From positions 1 through 6,826 of the forward strand of contig JAIOQD010000643.1 in NCBI GenBank assembly GCA_021413595.1: a stretch of DNA of 6,826 nucleotides. The letters run 5' to 3'. Shown in pieces: positions 5,354 to 6,826 of the stretch. This DNA comes from Bacteroidota bacterium (GTDB lineage: Bacteria > Bacteroidota > Bacteroidia > 2-12-FULL-35-15). The position numbers were made by a program, and so were the translations under genes. Below the pieces are notes generated by a model, which was given only the letters and a program-made list of their open reading frames with translations, was not told the DNA's origin and searched no databases. Positions within the stretch are counted from its first letter, which is position 1, and each line of letters starts with the position of its first letter.

Positions 5354-6826
5354 TCAATGCATTTTATTGTTTATTAAACTTTGCTGGTAGGTTTGGATTA
5401 TTGCTTTAGCCTTATTTTCCATACCTGTACTAATTGTAGGTTCTCTGCTGAACAGATCATTTCTCATCAAGCTATCAGTAGTAAAATGATATAGATCATT
5501 TGCTTTGTCGCCATCAAACTGAAGTATATAATTATTCTCAATCAATTGAAACAACTCTGTTCTGAAAATAAGGGCAAAATGCGATGCTGTTGTATCAAAA
5601 ACACTGGTTCCAAATGCAAAATAAGGCGAAGGATAGTTTAAAAAATCAAGTACCGATGGCATAATATCTATTTGCTGAGTGATAGTTGAATCAAGTCCTT
5701 TTAACTGACCATCAGGCATATAGTAAATAATTGGTATAGAATAATTACCTACTTTATTAGTATAAAAAGCATCCGCTGAAACACCGGTGTGGTCGGCAGC
5801 TAAAACAAACAGTGTATTCTTGAACCAGGGCATCTTTTTAGCTGAATCAAAGAATTTTTTTAGGGCATAATCGCTATAACCAATACTTTTTTCAATAGGC
5901 AGCGCCCCTTCTTTAAATTGGTTTTTATACCTGTCCGGCACAGGATAAGGATGATGTGAGGTTAACGTAAACACTGTTGCAAAGAATGGTTGCTGCTTTT
6001 TATTAATCGTACTGGCACTGTATTGCAAAAATTCTTCATCCCAAATGCCCCAGTTGCCATCATAATCCTTTTCGTTATTGTATTCTGTGCGTCCAAAATA
6101 ATCATCATATCCTGCAAGGTTTGCAAAGGCATCAAACCCCATTGTACCATTTGTTCCACCATGAAAAAATGCTGTATAATAGCCCTGTTGTTTCAACATA
6201 TTAGCCAAACTGTTCATTTGATTACTCCCATAAGGAGATGTAATGAAAGGCTCATTCATCCATGTTGGAATACTTGAAACAATAGCCGGAATGCCTTCAA
6301 TGGACGTTTTTCCATTTGAAAAAGCATTACTAAAAGTAAGACTTTCTGATATAAGTGAATCTAAAAAAGGAGTATAACCAACTGCCTTACCATTTAGTGC
6401 ACCAACATATTCTTTTGAAAAACTTTCGAGAGCAATTACAACTACATTTAACTTTTTAAATTCTCCTCTTTTGGGAATATGAACAGGATTGTATAATTCT
6501 TTAAGTGCTTCCAAATCACTTATTTTCCAAGCCATAGAAGGCTCAATAGCTGAAACATCCAATGTTTTCAATATGCTAAAAGGCGTATTCACAACCAATG
6601 GCACATATTGCACAGGGGCGTATTCTCCTGCACTCACATTACTGATCGGTTTCAACTGAAACCCTCCACGATAAGCAACAATTGAAAATGCACTAAAACC
6701 AATGAAACTCACTATTTGTACAACATATTGTTTAGTTGTCCAGGTTAATTTTATATTCTTTTCAACTTTTCTATATAAGTAATAGATGCCCCAGGATAAA
6801 ATTATCCAAATAGCGAATACATACCA
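5354..6826 (-). CDS. LtaS/OpgB-type phosphoglycerol transferase, sulfatase superfamily (5' partial)
   Basis: Membrane-anchored enzyme with an extracytoplasmic alkaline-phosphatase/sulfatase-fold domain. The frame stays open to the right edge, giving 490 visible residues; a GTG at 6712 is internal. Counting from the edge, residues 1-16 (start WYVFAIWIILSWGIYY) look like a membrane helix, followed by basic YLYRKVEKN and a second hydrophobic stretch about 32-52. The catalytic domain starts near 125. E134 (IALESFS, metal), T174 (NGKTSIEG, nucleophile position of LtaS), H291/H292 (TSHHPY) and D345-H346 (AADHTG, metal) are all present, so it should be active. Relatives move glycerol phosphate, or sometimes phosphoethanolamine, from phospholipid to a glycan or lipid. 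Gram-negatives lack classical lipoteichoic acid, so the acceptor is unknown and OpgB-like glycan decoration is one option. The lipid kinase downstream may recycle its diacylglycerol product. Confidence 0.9.
   Translation of the reverse strand, partial: WYVFAIWIILSWGIYYLYRKVEKNIKLTWTTKQYVVQIVSFIGFSAFSIVAYRGGFQLKPISNVSAGEYAPVQYVPLVVNTPFSILKTLDVSAIEPSMAWKISDLEALKELYNPVHIPKRGEFKKLNVVVIALESFSKEYVGALNGKAVGYTPFLDSLISESLTFSNAFSNGKTSIEGIPAIVSSIPTWMNEPFITSPYGSNQMNSLANMLKQQGYYTAFFHGGTNGTMGFDAFANLAGYDDYFGRTEYNNEKDYDGNWGIWDEEFLQYSASTINKKQQPFFATVFTLTSHHPYPVPDRYKNQFKEGALPIEKSIGYSDYALKKFFDSAKKMPWFKNTLFVLAADHTGVSADAFYTNKVGNYSIPIIYYMPDGQLKGLDSTITQQIDIMPSVLDFLNYPSPYFAFGTSVFDTTASHFALIFRTELFQLIENNYILQFDGDKANDLYHFTTDSLMRNDLFSREPTISTGMENKAKAIIQTYQQSLINNKMH

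Noticed and set aside
6710..6712. GTG as start of the LtaS-like gene
   Set aside because: The frame continues upstream to the window edge and encodes an expected membrane helix, so the gene begins outside the window.

Overview
The window looks like a chromosomal segment of an AT-rich Bacteroidota bacterium, possibly near the Chitinophagaceae. This is inference from protein style, the A/T-rich leaders without a Shine-Dalgarno sequence before every start codon, and short A/T-rich intergenic gaps. All genes but one are ordinary housekeeping genes. No stretch over about 125 bases lacks a gene, apart from the repeat-bounded insert described below.

Left part, plus strand (1-3175): the C-terminal part of an SPFH/Band 7 membrane-scaffold protein (cut by the left edge), thymidylate synthase (thyA), a small four-helix-bundle protein of the 23S rRNA intervening-sequence (IVS) family, dihydrofolate reductase (folA), and an OsmC/YhfA-type protein. 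ThyA converts methylene-tetrahydrofolate to dihydrofolate while making dTMP, and FolA reduces dihydrofolate back, so thyA-folA is a coherent pair. The four-helix-bundle gene sits between them, bounded by two oppositely oriented arrays of degenerate 8-bp repeats. These fill the space from the thyA stop codon to the folA start codon.

Right part, minus strand (3297-6826): read in the direction of transcription, an LtaS/OpgB-type phosphoglycerol transferase (5' end beyond the right edge), a DgkB/YegS-type lipid kinase with a TTG start, an eIF1/SUI1-like YciH protein, and a Nudix hydrolase that converges on the OsmC gene. The transferase and kinase could form a lipid cycle: transfer of glycerol phosphate from phosphatidylglycerol releases diacylglycerol, which the kinase could re-phosphorylate.

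The most interesting feature is a set of short-period inverted-repeat islands between co-directional genes: 1672-2186 (carrying the four-helix-bundle gene), 5253-5352 (no gene inside), and a more degenerate one at 773-850. The first two use octamers that fit one loose consensus, WWWRTTRG. Both are arranged inward from just after the upstream stop codon to at or near the next start codon. This suggests a family of small mobile or IVS-like elements that insert in intergenic gaps without damaging genes. That is inference, to be tested by comparative genomics.
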